Assembly: GCA_008711295.1 (NCBI GenBank)
Contig: VUYV01000036.1
Coordinates: forward strand, 3,355,188-3,419,187
DNA from: Anarhynchus alexandrinus
Lineage: Eukaryota > Chordata > Aves > Charadriiformes > Charadriidae
Length of the DNA stretch: 64,000 nucleotides
Direction: 5' to 3'
Shown here: piece by piece, positions 28,601 through 43,600 of the stretch
How positions within the stretch are numbered: position 1 is the first letter of the stretch
Layout: each line of letters opens with the position of its first letter
The notes under the pieces: model-generated
Seen by the model: only the letters and a program-made list of their open reading frames with translations
What the model was told of the DNA's origin: nothing
Database searches by the model: none
Position numbers and translations under genes: made by a program

Positions 28601-31600
28601 TAGCTAGCAAATACCCCGGTGTTTTCTTTGTAAAACTTTAAAAAGTTGTTTGCTAAAGCTTTCAGTGTCAAAAATTTCTTTAGTTATTGACATTAGGGAA
28701 GTTCTGATGGAGAATTTTTGGTTAGTTCTTAGTCGAGGTTTGTCTCCACGTACCTATTTTCTTCGTCTTTTTTGTTTTGCTTTCCTCTAAAACTCTTGCA
28801 GTCCTGAAGTTTTACATTTAGGAATATCCCAGTATATTACAGTAAAATCTGATAGGGTAAAATTATCGACACTCTGTGTAGTAGAAGTCAAATAAAACCA
28901 AGATGCAAGCAGTAAACTACATTAAGCGCACAGATGTCACTTATTTATTTCCCCATCGCAGTTTTCATGCATTTCTTTTATTTGCCTCTCTGTACAGTAC
29001 TGATTAACATGTTTCAGCCATATGGAACTCTACGCGCAATCTAAACATCCCAACGAGGGTGAAGTACTGAAAACAGTGCATGTGGGTGATTATAATTAAA
29101 TAGTAATCTCAACATCTGTTCTACTCGCAGCCTTCTCAAATTTGAGGATGACAGGCCAAGTATATATTTTCATACAGTTTGAATCAGAAAACTATTCCTC
29201 TTTTTGTCTCATCTCTGCCAAGCCGAGTGAAAGAATCGAGAATCATGATTCCAGTCTCAAAGGAGCCTTAGCCGCAAAATCCAGATCAGGCTCCAAATTC
29301 TGTGATGGAGTTATGATCAGGATGTTCAAAGCACATGTTCTGTGTCTGGTGTAGCAGCCAACTATGAAATCTGGACATAGATCTCAGTTTGGAGTCCAAA
29401 AGTTGCCCCTCCCCAGGAACGGGGGGGCATGGGAACTTCTGTGGGTAAATCGTTGTCTCCAAGCTATGCTTGCACTAGTCCCAGCATCAACCTGGAAATC
29501 TACGACCCAGTACTGCACAGTTTCAATCTTTATAACTTTAGGGACTTAAGTGGAGTTGTCTCAGCTAGGAACGTAGTTTCTCTAGGATCTTTACATAATG
29601 AATGGAAGGAGATAACCACCTTCACAGAATTATTCAACATATATAAAATACTAAAATAAAGCAAGACTTCAGAAAGTAATTCCTATTTTAAACAGGCTAA
29701 ATAACTCTCTCTAAGTAACTGTTTCCATGAATACAGAGTAAGCCTAGGACAACTGCACTTGTACGTTGGGAATCTCAGGTTTGAGATCTCACCTGAGGAG
29801 TGCTGAATTTAACATAAATTGCTAAACTCCTCAAACACTCAGAAGAATAAGAAGAGCCTCAGGAGACGGTAACTTGGTAGCAAGAAGCATCTCATCCCAC
29901 CACTGGCTCTCAGTGTCCACTCCGCTCCTCAAGCTAAGTTACCCAAGAAGTAGCACCTATGTTTAGTCCAAGGCTGGTTTTGACAGGGAAATGAAAGCAG
30001 GGCCAGAATTTAGCCTTTAAGCAATTCTCCCATCCTCTGTCCTGGGGTTAAGCGGTAGAGGAGCAGTGCAGTGTCATGATCTTTCCAGCAGACAATGTGC
30101 CTCTCACATCCCAGACATCTTTCCCAGCTACTCTATGCAAACCTCCCGGCATGCACTATCAACTCATGGAAAGTCCTATTGGCAGAGCCAAGAAAACATG
30201 GAAATACACTGTCCTCAGGCAGTCATACCCCCTTCCTACACACAAAGACTCTGAAGTGGAAACCTCCTGAAAGTGCTCTCACAAAAAAACTGCTCCAACA
30301 GAAATAGGCACCCAAGTATCTGTGTAACCTCTGAGATATTTATATGAGCAAGGCAGGGAGGCAGATACAGTATCACATATATCTTCAGTGATGATGTTTT
30401 CTTTACAGTTTGAATACACGTGGCCTCTCCATGACTGTATTAGTATAAGGAGATGGCTACTGTTAGAACTAAAATAGAGCTTCCAGTTATAACCCACAGT
30501 GTTACCAGTGTTTAAAGAACTGTCTAGTGCCACGGTACCTCCACTGGAGCAGTCGTCACTCCAAGCCCACTGTTTTCAGACATCACAAAAGCACTGGCTA
30601 CCCAGGATGTGATGGTATCAGGTACAATGACTTCCATTGTGGTGTCTGTGTCAGATCTGAAGGGGAGAGCAGACTTTCAAAAGCATCCATTTACAGACAT
30701 CAGTAAGTGGAGATGAACAGTCAAAATGCATCCAAAATTAAGTCCAAACTCTTGGCAAGAAAAGCTGCTGATTATTCTTTTCCTAATCATTTAGAAATAC
30801 TTGTGATGAAATCAAAATGATTAAAAAAAAAATTTAAATTATTTTAAATTACATGAATTGAAGGTAACTACATTGAATCACATTACATGTCATTGACTTT
30901 TACAGATCCTTTAAAACAATCCCAGATGATGGTTGCTTCCCAAACTTCTCGGCTGTGAAAGAATGCAACATTTGTGCTTCATGACACAGGAAAGATTTCA
31001 CCATCATTTGACAGTTTGAACTGCTCCTTGAAATAGGTGCAGACAGGAACAGATTTCCCTTTCTGGCCTAATCACCATCTTCTCATCTACTGTAGAGAAA
31101 AAAAATGGGTCTTCCTATCTGTTATCTCCCCATCTAAAAGGAAGAGAGTTTCTTTTGTCTCCAGGATTTTTATCTAGTTTCTATTGAAACTACAAGGCTT
31201 TCAGTCAGGCGTTTTCCTATTTTGTGCAGATGAACAAACGCCTCATTTGGTGAGTCTCCAATCTCACTTGTGGCCTCTAGGTGGTAGTAGAATATAAATA
31301 ATACTTCATTTTTAAGGAGTGTTAAGTACCAGTGCAGAATGCTGCTAAAGACCACAAAATAACAACAGCAGGTGTAAATTAGTTTCCATTTGCTTCTGAT
31401 CTTATACCTAGTTTTAGTGTCGATCCAAAGCCAAGTCTCTGGAAAATGAGTCCTCACATAGAGATTGCTGAAATCAGGAGGTCCATTTTTAGATACCGGC
31501 ATATCATCACCGAAACCATCCTCTATGGGTATCATTCCACCATCTACAAAATAAAAAAAAATATTGTCCTACCTACAAATATCTAGGTTTAAGAAAAATC

Positions 31601-34600
31601 CAATTTATACTGTTAGGAAAAATCAAATTAATACAGTGTTTGGAGTATAATCTATAGCTTTGTTACATATGGTAACACTACTCTGTGACATTAGGGACTT
31701 TTTTTTTTTCTTACTTTTTTTTTTTTGAGAATAAAACAAACTTAAAATTCTACATGGCCTTTCTGGAACGCTCATGCAACCAGTGCAATATGGCTACACG
31801 TGCCAAACTTCTGCCGCGTACATCAACCAAAACTGCAAATAAAAACTCCATTCACCTTCAGGCTTTAACAGGTAGTGTTGCTCAGGACTGCAGCAAAAAG
31901 GAAGTTTTTAAAATACTAGTCATATAAATTTGGTATGTCTTGAACCTTGGAAATGGTGATGGTTTGCAAGGCTGGATGCAGCCTGGATGCACTACAGTAA
32001 GAAAACATAATAGGGACTCTAACCCATGGAACTCCCTCCCAACTCAGTAAATTATATTTGGCTGCATTTATTTTTATTACTTACAAAGAAAATGTTCCTT
32101 ATCCTCCTCAAGAACTGCATCAGTTGATACCCAAAGGCTGCATTTCTGCATAAAATTTATACAGTATATCTCAATACAGGACATTCAGGACATAACAGTG
32201 CTTATCTATTTTCTTTTTCTTTCTTCTTAAGAAAACAAAGTCATCATAAGAAAGCAATTATAGAACTAAAGCAAGTAATATACAGGAAGCAACAAAACTG
32301 AGATCATCTGAATCTGAATATTGCCTTAATGACTGGAAACTTTTCAAAGGGAAGACAATATCAAGCATAAAGCAATCCATATTTATGGAAGTACAAACAC
32401 ATTTCTTTGCATTCAGAGTATTTGCATATTGATAGATTTCACAATTCAAAACCTATATAAGCCATGAACACAGTACGTTGTCTACAGTCTCGAACTTTTA
32501 GAAGGATGTTTTCTTCTAGCCAGTGATGTGCAAATCACTAAGCAGTAAAAAAACAACAGCTTAGAATTACAAAAAAAAAAAAAATACCTGAAAGACACCG
32601 AAAGAACCTCTGACCAGAGGGAAATACTGCACTGTGCTGTATAAATTGAGCTCATGGAAGACCTAAGACAAGAAAAAGAAAATCATCCAGAGAGTGAATG
32701 CAAACTCACATTTTTCAGAACTTTCACTGTTGTAGACGCTAACTCATAGAGCTGTACCTCAAGCAGCAGCTTGCTTAGCTCTCATGTCAAACAGAAAAGA
32801 ATGCGTGACAGGATGAAGGGGATTAGGCTGCAATGTTTTCATGATTAATGGAAGAGTGACAAAGACTATATAAGCCTAAAATAAGAACCTACAGCCCACT
32901 GATATTCTATGGCACTTGGACTATGTCATTTGAGCACTTTAGGAATGATGTATATTGTCAGCTCTTTCAAATTGTTGATGCACTAGAGCTTCTGCAAGTA
33001 AAGGGAATTTAAAAAGATGATTAATTTATCCCGTTCTTCAAAACATAAAATTATTTCTTTATTTTATGTTACTAATTTTAAATAGCACAAAGCACAAATC
33101 ATTAGGGAGTTTTTCTGACTTTTTTGTCTTTCCTGAAAAAAGAAACTGCCAAGTGTTAATTGAGCAGTTTATCAAATGGAAGAACAATAAAGTATTAATT
33201 TGAATTAGAAATGCTGGGCCTATTACTTTGTAAGCCTTACAGTCTTTTCCGCTCATGTTGACAAACTACTTGCAGAAGTAAAAAATATTTGCATAATTAA
33301 GGACTAAAAATCCTGCCCAAAGTACATTACTTATTCAGCATATAAATTGTAACATTTCCATAGACACACATCTTTTATACACACAATAACGAAAACCCTT
33401 CTTCCCATCTACTTACAGAATCTTCTGTTATGTCACTACTTTCTCCTAGAAGCTTTGTACTTTTATCAACAACTGCAAGTCCAATTACTGATCCTGGTTC
33501 TGTTGTGCTGATTTTAAGGGAGACCTTCTCAGATGGCTTGACCTTATCTTTGCTCCAAGAGATTTTAATCTAGAAAATAGTAAAAAACAGCACCGGTTTA
33601 AATTATACAGTTATATTTACAGCCACTAACAACTCCGAGGAAGCATTTCCTTAGCTTAACTGGCTATAATTAAGACCCTGGATTTGCTTTTCCTAGGACC
33701 TTTGGGAAAATACTATGGCATTCATTTTGCTGTCTTGCTCTCCTAGCTGATCAGTTCCTTGGACTGGTGGGAAGTTGGCATTAGGATCCATTGCCATTTC
33801 AAACAGATCTTAGTATACAAGTAGCAATCTCTTGAGCCACAAGGATGCACCAGTTTCTATGGCTGAGGGCAGTAAAAGAAACACATTTGCTGTTTATCAA
33901 CGCACAATGTGTCATATACCTTATTTAGGGCAAGATTATTTTGGAAAAAACTTCAGCCCTCAAAGATTACACCCAAGTGTTCCACAGTGAGGTCAGTACT
34001 GAAAAGGGATATATGTCACAGATGCATGGGTAAGAAAGAAGGAAATAAATGGGCTAATACAGCATCAGTATGCCTTCCACCAAGGTACTGAAGAGAGGAA
34101 GGGTCATCTGCTCTAGGGTATTCCTAATGTGTCCCATCCCTACTGCATCAGATGACAATGCAGAATGTCTGTTTTAAATGAACAATTTTACTCTTTTCCC
34201 TCATCAAAACACCACTACTTTAAAGCCTCGAGGTAGAATTCATCTCCACACTTAAGTTACCTACATTTAACTGTCCACGTTTCAGCTCAGTGTTTAAGCT
34301 CTCATCATACATAGAGTCAAAAGAAATAATGGAGACTAGATAGCAGTTTGGCTCACCACGAAGCATAAAACCAAGTGGTGGCAAAGAAAACAGTCCTACA
34401 GGCTCCACTGACTGTACAGGCTGTAGGTGGGATTCATTTATGCAAACACTGGAACTTACTGCCATTTGAGACATTCAAAGATATCCAAGACGTGTCCAGT
34501 GGTGCTGACAGACAGGACACATAACTTACCCTTCTGGAGCAGGCATTGGAGTCCAGGAAGAATAACTTAAAACCACACTCTTTCTAGGCAACTAATTCTC

Positions 34601-37600
34601 TGTAAACTGAGTCTAGACACATAACTCACATACAGAAATGATACCTGGTCACCTGAAGGCACCTGGAACCACTTGAGATGTCCCACAGCATGCTACCTGA
34701 CCCTCAAGTCCCATTCCAGAAAGGGATAGGTCTCCCATAGGACCTGTGAAACATCCACTCATGCCATGATGACATCTTGAATACCCTGTGGCCTCTTGAA
34801 GGACACAAGATGCCTGTGCTTAAGCAACTGAATCCTGACCCTACATGTAAATAAATGTATTTAGATGTCTGAATCGACAGCCCCATCATACCCTTCCTCT
34901 GATAAATCCGTGTAGTGGTATCTTCCACATACATTCAGTATGAAAATCACAGAGCAACAGCAAATACACTGACGTTGCCAACATAAATGGGATTAACACC
35001 ATGTGCTTCACTGTAAAATGGCATCAGAATGATCCACACAGAAAAATGGTGTCTGGGTAAGGACATTGTGGCACTGCAGCTCTGTATATTCAATTTTACC
35101 AACTCATTTACAGAAATGAAATGCTAATCAAGGCAACAAATTACAGACAAAGTAGCTTTCCACAGTATTGAATTAATTTCAGTGGCTAGCGTTCAAATGG
35201 GGAAATTGAAACAGATTCAAATTTTTCCCCCTTTGGGATCAGTTCCTTCCTTATCACAGATTTTTTCACTCTCCAGTCTTTACAGCATATACAGTAATGC
35301 TGATATTAAATTCTTATAATTTATCATCTCAATTTTTCATCCTCTCTGTGTATATACTAGGATTGTGTTTCTCATCCATAAACTATATTTAATTAAACTG
35401 GTATTTTTAAGATCAGGCCTTATCTCATTGCTACAAAATATACTGTAGTCTTATTTGTGAACGCTGCAATCGGTGGAAAGATTTCTTTTTGTTTCCAGAA
35501 GGCTGAACCAAACTGTTATGCCTTCCTTGTTAGAAACATCTTCCTATCTCTACCCTAAAACTCCCAAGTTTTAATTAAATTATCTTATTCATTTTCTGTT
35601 TATTTAAAGTCTTCAGACACTGGTACGTAATAACCATAATCAACAAATGTGGCTTGCAGCTCCCTCACCACCCTGCCTCTCCACTTTCTTGTCCTGTGAT
35701 AACTTATATACTGAGTTTCGATAAATCATGAAGCAAACAGAGAAATGTTGCACACAGGATTAAGACAAATAGCATCCCTGCTGACATCTGGTTATAAGTA
35801 TTAAAGTTTCCATAGAGGAGCAAAAATTTGTACCCACCACGAGCCCTCGGGCGGTCTCACCTGTAAAAAGTCACAGTGAGTCTTTTATTTGCACAAAGGA
35901 CCAAATCTCATTCTTGTAAGCAAGCTGGAAAAATCAATTCGCTGCTGCAATAGCAGTTTTCCCATACTTCAAGCTTTTTTGAGTTAAAGTATGCACAGTC
36001 ACATGAAACACTGGTCACATTAACTGATGACACAGCCAAAAAAACTTGCACCTGTGCTTTGACCAAGAAAGATATGAGCACTCCTGGCTTATGGAAGGAA
36101 GGATCTTCTGCAAAGTCTCCTCAGAACACTGCTGTGTGCTGGGCTCCCTGTGGTCACACTACATACGATGTGACCACTGACTGGGTAGAAGAAGGTCTTC
36201 GTAAACATTTACAGTTCCACACTTAGAGCATTAATAAGTATCTTTCCACTATATTGGCCAGAGCAAGCTTTGGCTCAGTAATTGACCAAACTATTAAAAA
36301 CATGAGGATGTGCTGTGTGCCAATTTATGTGGAAGACATGGCACTAGTACAAATTCTTTCAGATATAAAGTAGCCCTACTCGAATAGCTGCACCTTAACT
36401 GTACTGGTATTATCAAGTGTTTCCAAGGACTTACACAAACCTCAGATTAGATCCTCAGTGAGGAAGGTTTTACATGTACAATCCTATGATCTAAAACACT
36501 GTATACCACGCAACAAACAGACAAAAACATGGTCTCAGACTTGAGTCCAATATAGTTACCTTGTCATTCAAAACAGGCTGAATAGGGATAGTGAGAGCAT
36601 CATTTACAACCACTCCAAGTTCATCAACATAGAACACAAGTATACATGCCAAAGGAGCCCAGGAGTTTTCTGCTGTTAAAGTGAATGTTTTTGCAGCCTT
36701 TGTGCCAAAAGCCATAATTTGTTCCTTAGATAACACCTGAAATGGAAAAATTAAGCTCTCAGTCTGGTGGTATCTCAATATGTCATAAGCCTTGCAATTC
36801 CTTCTTCAAATAGCCATTAAAAGAAGAGACACATAGCTGTGATTTTTTATTTTACTATGTGGTTGACCCGTTCTATAAGACTGGGTATAGAAAAGGGGAA
36901 AATGTAATATTTAAACATTATAAATAGATTTTTTTCATGTTTGAATTCCTGTACCACTATGGACAAGTAAAGAACTACAACGAGTGCACAGCACAATAAG
37001 AACATAAAAATGCAACAGTAATACATTTGGGTCACGTGGGTCATCTATAATAGCATTTAAGTTTGGATCAGGAATACAGTTTTAAAAGCAAATCTCCCAA
37101 ACATCCCTACTTACCACACTTTCGTTTGCACCATGGAGAACATGAACCGAGGCCCACTAATGTGTTCCAGCTAAGAACAGGCATTCATTCCACTAGATCA
37201 CATTAGATCTGAAGCTACCTCAAAACACCTGGAGTTCAGGCCCACAGCATCAACTTTTTCACTTGAAATCTTTTGCTACTGGACCATACCACTTACTAAT
37301 AAAGACAGAGCCATGAAGGGCAGTTCCCTGCCTTTGACTGCATGTACCAGATTTTTTTTAAATCCTCTAGAGGGTGCTTCTATTTTAGATAATACGCATG
37401 AATGCCCACACTCCCCATGTGGGTTTGCCTCATCCAGTTTACTATTAAAGGCTCTAAAAGGAAAAGAATTGCAGTTGTCATAATCATTATGGTGTAGACT
37501 GTGCATAAGACATGCATGGACAGGATGGGAGACTGATGATGGTATGTATAAAAAACCCTTCAACCCAGATGCTGTAAGATACAGTACAGCAGCTGAGCCA

Positions 37601-40600
37601 TTAAACAAGCCATCAGCCAAGCCACGTCTTTGAAAATGCTTCCTAGGAAGTTCCCTTGTTAACAATGCTACCCTGCCTACTGGACCACCTGTTTTCTCAG
37701 CAGGCAGGTCTTCTCCTCACTCTGTGCAGTCCTGAACCCACGTACAGGCTCTGCCAGCTTCCTGGTTCCACCTGCATCTGCAGGACCTACTGATAAGTCC
37801 CAGCTTGGGCTGCTCCTGGGACATCCCTGCCCCTTCTCCTGTCGTGGGTGCTCTGCACAGTCAGAGACAGTATCGATCTCACAGTTGCACCTTGTCTCAC
37901 ACATTCGCAAGCAGAGATAACCCAACACCCAAATAAGAGATGGTCTTCTCCCAGAGAGCACCTCCTTACAGTGCCAGAGGTGTTTCTGCTAGGTAGCAAA
38001 ATGGAGGTCTTTGAAAAGAACCATCCTAGTGGAAAGGAAGTCTTTGAGCCACCTCTTCCACAAAGCACAATAAAAAATGCTGAATCTTTCTACACATTCC
38101 ACTCACTGGAGTATTTCTCAGGTAGGTAAAAGTCATCTTGGACTGTCCCCATATGTAAAACCAGTAACTTACCAGATAGTGGAACTCTTTCACTGGCTTG
38201 TTGCTTGCAATACTCAGCTCAAAAGGCTTCCCAGCCTAGAAAAAGAATATGATTGATACAGATGAGCATGGAAATGTGATGAGTAACTTGAACTGTTCTT
38301 ATCTTGGCAAATTTTGTCTCAGACTGTACCTTTATATCCTGGCTCTTTGTTTTAACCTGGAGATAAGTCTGGCTGGGGGAGCTGAACACATCATAAACAC
38401 CGATGTCAGTCCTGCTGCTGAGGAATTCTGCCTGCGAGACAATGTAAACCAAAGCTCTTAACAAACCAGCAAAATCTGTGTGATATTCACATACATGTTA
38501 CTGTTTACAGGAGCACAGTAGCCTTAACGGCAGTAAAGGGTCACGTTACTGCTTGCTTTGGGTATCTGTTTTCTTTTTTCCCTTGCTGTCTCAGTGCAAT
38601 TATTTAGATTGCATTTATACAGTATCCATCACTTTCTTTCCAGCTCTAACATAAATATGAAGAAAGAAAAATAACAGTAGGTGACATATCAGCTGCTGCG
38701 GATGGCAGGAACTCCATACCATTGATCACAGCCCACTCAGTTTGGTGTGTTGCCGTTCCAAACTAACATATTACAAAGCAATACCTGAACCCTCAGAGTT
38801 TTTGTATTAGACAGGATTGGAAACTCAATATCAATAATTCCGTTTTCTGGGACTGTGTAATTCAGGACGTGGACTGTCAGATTTCTCTCCTCTGTTGCCT
38901 CATTCTCAAGGTGAGAAAGTGAAGAGTGGTGAAAAAGTAGGTCTGACTGTTGTGCAGTGATTGTGACAAGATTCTGCCTTTCTTCAGCTGTCAGCTGGTT
39001 GCTATCAGAACGTGTCACCTTTAGCTAAAAGCAAAAAGAAAGAAAACACCTATCAACAGTCTAAAACTAAAATTCACAACACAGGTAACAATATATTTGC
39101 ACTTACATCATATCAAAAAAACAAGGGAATGCTCAGACTTCTGACAAATCAGTAACTTTATATTTCATCCCTTGACAGCACTTCAGGCAGGCAAGTCAGC
39201 CAAGAACAAAATTATTCATAACTCCAGGGAGTAAAAAAAGAGCAAAAGCAAAGCAGGTGGAACTGAAAAGGTGACATGCCTTTTAGCTCTCCCGATTACT
39301 CTTCTTGTTGAAAACACTTGTCTCTCAGGCAAAATATGCATATCCTACCTAAAGCCTGAATATTTAATTCTATCATTTGTATGTCACCACCACCACAAAG
39401 GACAACCTCACATTACATTATGTGCAGGAAAATGTGTCAGATGAGCAGAGCTGGTACCGAGTCAGATCTCTTTATGGATATATCAGAATTGACAGTCTGT
39501 AACTTCTTCTCTCCAGCATCCATCAGTCAACCTACATCAATCCATCTACAACTTACATCAACCTTTATTCCCATATTCAAGCAGATTCTCATCCATAGTA
39601 AAACCATTCTCCTTCTGTATTACATACTCAAAAAATTCAGCTTCTACATTTAAAAGCACTGAACTAATGTTTCCCTTTTCTTTTTCCATCCAGAGGTCTG
39701 TCACTCCATTACCTCTCCTCCTCTGCCATTATTTTCCTATCCTCTCTCTGTACAGCATACGTAGACAGCAGCTGTTCCTTCACACTCCTCTGAGAGCATA
39801 ACTGATACTTCCTTCTCTGCCAGCTACAAGCATTGCTAAATGCTTCAGCTACCTCTCACTCAGCTCATCTTTGGAAGTGGAAGCAGGTCACAGCTGGAAT
39901 CTAACTGGGATGCTGGCAAGGAAAATAAAAAGGACAAAAACCAAAGACCCAAATGATCAGGCTAGCACAAAGCTACAGCTTGAGCCAATCTACTCTGAAA
40001 GTGCATATTCAGCCTATTTTATTGGTATTTAGGTCTGATTTCTACAAAGCAAATGCTCAAGAATTGTAAAGTCAATTCCCCTTTTCAAGCAAAATGCAGT
40101 GATGCAATATGCAACTTCCGCTAAATGTAGAAATACTGAACGCCGACTATGGACAGCATGAAGAACATTAAATACTTCTATGAGAAGACTGCAGCTGATA
40201 TGAGAAAGACAGGACAGAAAGCAAAAAAAGACACTTTCACTTGAGAGCAATGTGGTTTGATGAGTTTTACTGAATTTTGTAACAGCTGCTTAGTTTTATA
40301 TATATATGCGTTATATAAAATATTTGTGTGTGTGTGTGTATGTATACACACTTCCATATACAAACATTATAAGAAGGGCCAGGACTCAATAACTACTCTG
40401 TTGTTTTAAAGCACAGTCACCTAATGGAAAACAATCAGCTAGAAACTGAAAAGATTTCTCTTCCATAAGAATGCTGACACACTATACGCAAATATATCCT
40501 GCCAACACTACAGCATTCCCTGCCACTTTATCCTTTTCTAGACCAAACACCTTTAAGTTTTGTATTTCCCAACATGTATCATGAAAAAAGAAGTAATTTG

Positions 40601-43600
40601 CAAACAAATCTGCAAATTATACTTAGAAATCTGAAACAAACTTTGGCATCTATGCAAAAATACAGCCGAAGAAGTCACATTTGTTTATGCACAGATCATA
40701 ATAAAACAAAAGAACTTACAGTAGCTATGAAGTTCAGAGAAGGTTTTATAACTCTAGAGTAGTCCATAAATTCAATAAAATAGTCACTTTGCTTTGGAAA
40801 TATGATGGTACTTGAATTTTGGGAGACTCCTGTTGAATAATTGTATGTGTTTAGACAACATGCTTTTAACATACATTTTCCTTTAGCAGCAATACTATTT
40901 ACTGTCCATGATTTTTAAATAATCCTATTATATTTTTCTCCATGTCCACTCCTATCTCTCTTCACCCTTCCAGCTAAGGATCTGTACAAAGGTGTTATGT
41001 GCACTGGTACTGTCTTGCACAATGCCAAATAAGCCATACAACATAGTGCTCTACTCCACACAGACTATGTCAGAATGACACAATGAAGGAACTTGAAAAT
41101 ATCAAATCAGCCAACTTCACCTTGCCAGGGTTTCTACAGAAAGTCTCTAATGACACCTAGTTTCTGGGACAGGCAGAAATTTTGTACAAATGATTTTTTT
41201 TCTAATACATAGAGTGCAGTGAACTCACATGAACTCACAAAAAGGCCCAGTTTGCAAATCAGGCGGTCTAGAAGAGTTTACGGGAAAGACAGCGGACAAC
41301 AGAGAACTTTTTCTACTGATGTGGTTTACAAACAAACAAGTAAGGTTGCCATTAAACTTCAGTTTGTAAGACTCGGGCTGCTGCTAGCAATTCTTTATGC
41401 CCGCTTTTCTCGTTGAAAGTGATCAGTCATTGACTTTAAGCCCCCATCTGAACATACCTCTTGGTTATTTAATAAATCATTTCATGTAGAACTGTATTGA
41501 ACTGAGTTAACAGCTGGTTAAATTACTTAATATCTACGCAAGCAACAGTTCAGATAATACATTTTTTTAGATAATATATTTGCATGTGGATGGTTCATAC
41601 CGCCACCAGCACATGATGCTTTTCCAGCGCTCCAAGCCCTTCCACATAGTGGTAAGCTCTTCCAGCACCACCTACTCTTCGGATTTCTCTCAGAAGCCAT
41701 GACACAGCCACATACCTGTAAGTGACTCAGTGACCACCGCAATAATTTCTATTGGCTCTGTGTAATCGCTGTCACCTTGGTGCCACGACTGATCAGTGTT
41801 CAAGTTTTGCAACATAAGCTTGTTACAGGTTACATTCACAGATCCGTTTATCTGTAGAAAAAAAAAAAAATTGTTGAATGAGCAAAGCCAAGGACATCTC
41901 ATCCACAACAGCTTATTTCTGGTTAAGTCCCGTAGCTCTCCCCACATACAAGTTCTGGAGCATCAACACCAGAAAATTATGAATGCTGACCTTTATTTTT
42001 CACTTTCAGTAACAATTTTTATTAAATCCAGTAGAAGTTCATTACTTTTTAGAGCCCTGCCTGAGGAGGGGGTTATACCCTATCCAACATCCCTGAGCTC
42101 AAAGTTTCTTTAGGCTAAGTGCTGCTGAAGGCACTGAAGTCAGCCAACTGCTGAAGTCAGCCAACAGAAAATGATGTGATAGAAAATCACACCATTTAGC
42201 AGAAATTGAACCTGTTTTAAACATAGTCCACAGCTTGAAAGTAAAAGGCCTGATTTCAGAAAAGGATGCCATGAATCTATCAACACTTTTAAGTCTTCAG
42301 ATCAAAACTGTATGCCTTTTTAAATTTCATCCATCTTACATCTAGTGAAGTAACCCCAATGTAATTACTAGGTAATTAGTAGGCAAAATGCTTTAGTCTC
42401 TACCATGCTAGAGCTCCACCTGGACAATTACAATGGTCTCCTCTGGCCTTGTAACGCAGAGCTGAGTGTGCAGGGGCACACACGGGGCCAGGGAGCGTTC
42501 CCGGGCATGGGCTCTCCATCACCCACACTGCTAGAGTGGCTCCTGGAAAGTTTTTCTACCTGGGCCAACTAGCATTCTCCAAAATAACTTCCAGGCACAG
42601 TTCAAGGGACCACAACAGCCAAGGATCACTCCCAACAGGCAGTTTGAATGTAGACATTTTGTGCTGGAAATTAAAGAGAGTTTAACACTATCCATGCAAG
42701 TCACTCCATAGACCATGCCAGCTGAACTTAGCACTCAAGAATGGTCCCAGGAATATTTAACCCACAAAAGAAGTCACAGACTTAAAGTCTACAACACTAC
42801 AAACTTCTACCAGAAGTCTCACCTCCATTGTTGTTGTTATGTTTCTCTTATTTGTCCAGTAAGAGACAGAAAGGCAAGTGACCGTTACAGTTCCCTTCAC
42901 TGGCTTTCCATACATGTACCTGAAACACATCAGTCAAAGTCAAACAATGCACTCCCTCCAGGACTTGGGCTCCCAAAGAGCTCTCAAGGCAAAAGATTCT
43001 ACTGAAATATTTTTTCCTGGCCTCAAACACGGCTAGAACACATTTGTACTTTGAAACATGGTGTCATGGTTTCAGCTGGGATGGAGTTAACTTTCTTGCT
43101 AGCAGCTGGTGTAGTGCTATGTTTTGGATTTGGAATGAGAAACACTGATGATAACACACTAATGTTTTTGGTTGTTGCTAGGCAGTCAAGGCCTTTTCTG
43201 CTCCTCATACCACCCTGCTAATGAGCAAGCTGGGAGGGCACAAGAAGTTGGGAGGAGACACAGCTGGGACAGCTGACCCCAACTGACCAAAGGGATATTC
43301 CATACCATGAGACATCATGCTCAGCACATAAAGCTGGGGGAAGAAGAAGGAAGGGGGAGACGTTTGGAGATATGGCAGTTGTCTTCCCAAGTAACCGTTA
43401 TGTGTGATGAAGTCCTGCTTTCCTGGAGACGGCTGAACGCTGATGGGAAGTAGTGAATGAATTCCTTGCTTTGCTTTGTTTGCATGCACAGTTTTTGTTT
43501 TACTTATTAAACTGTCTTTATTTCAACCCATGAGTTTTCTCACTTTTACTCTTTTGATTCTGTCCCCCATCGCAACTGGGGAGACTAAGCATGCGGCTGC

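Noticed and set aside
37677..38000. Overlapping GC-rich open frames in CD109 intron 11
   Set aside because: Open on both strands and in several frames with no recognisable motif; likely compositional.
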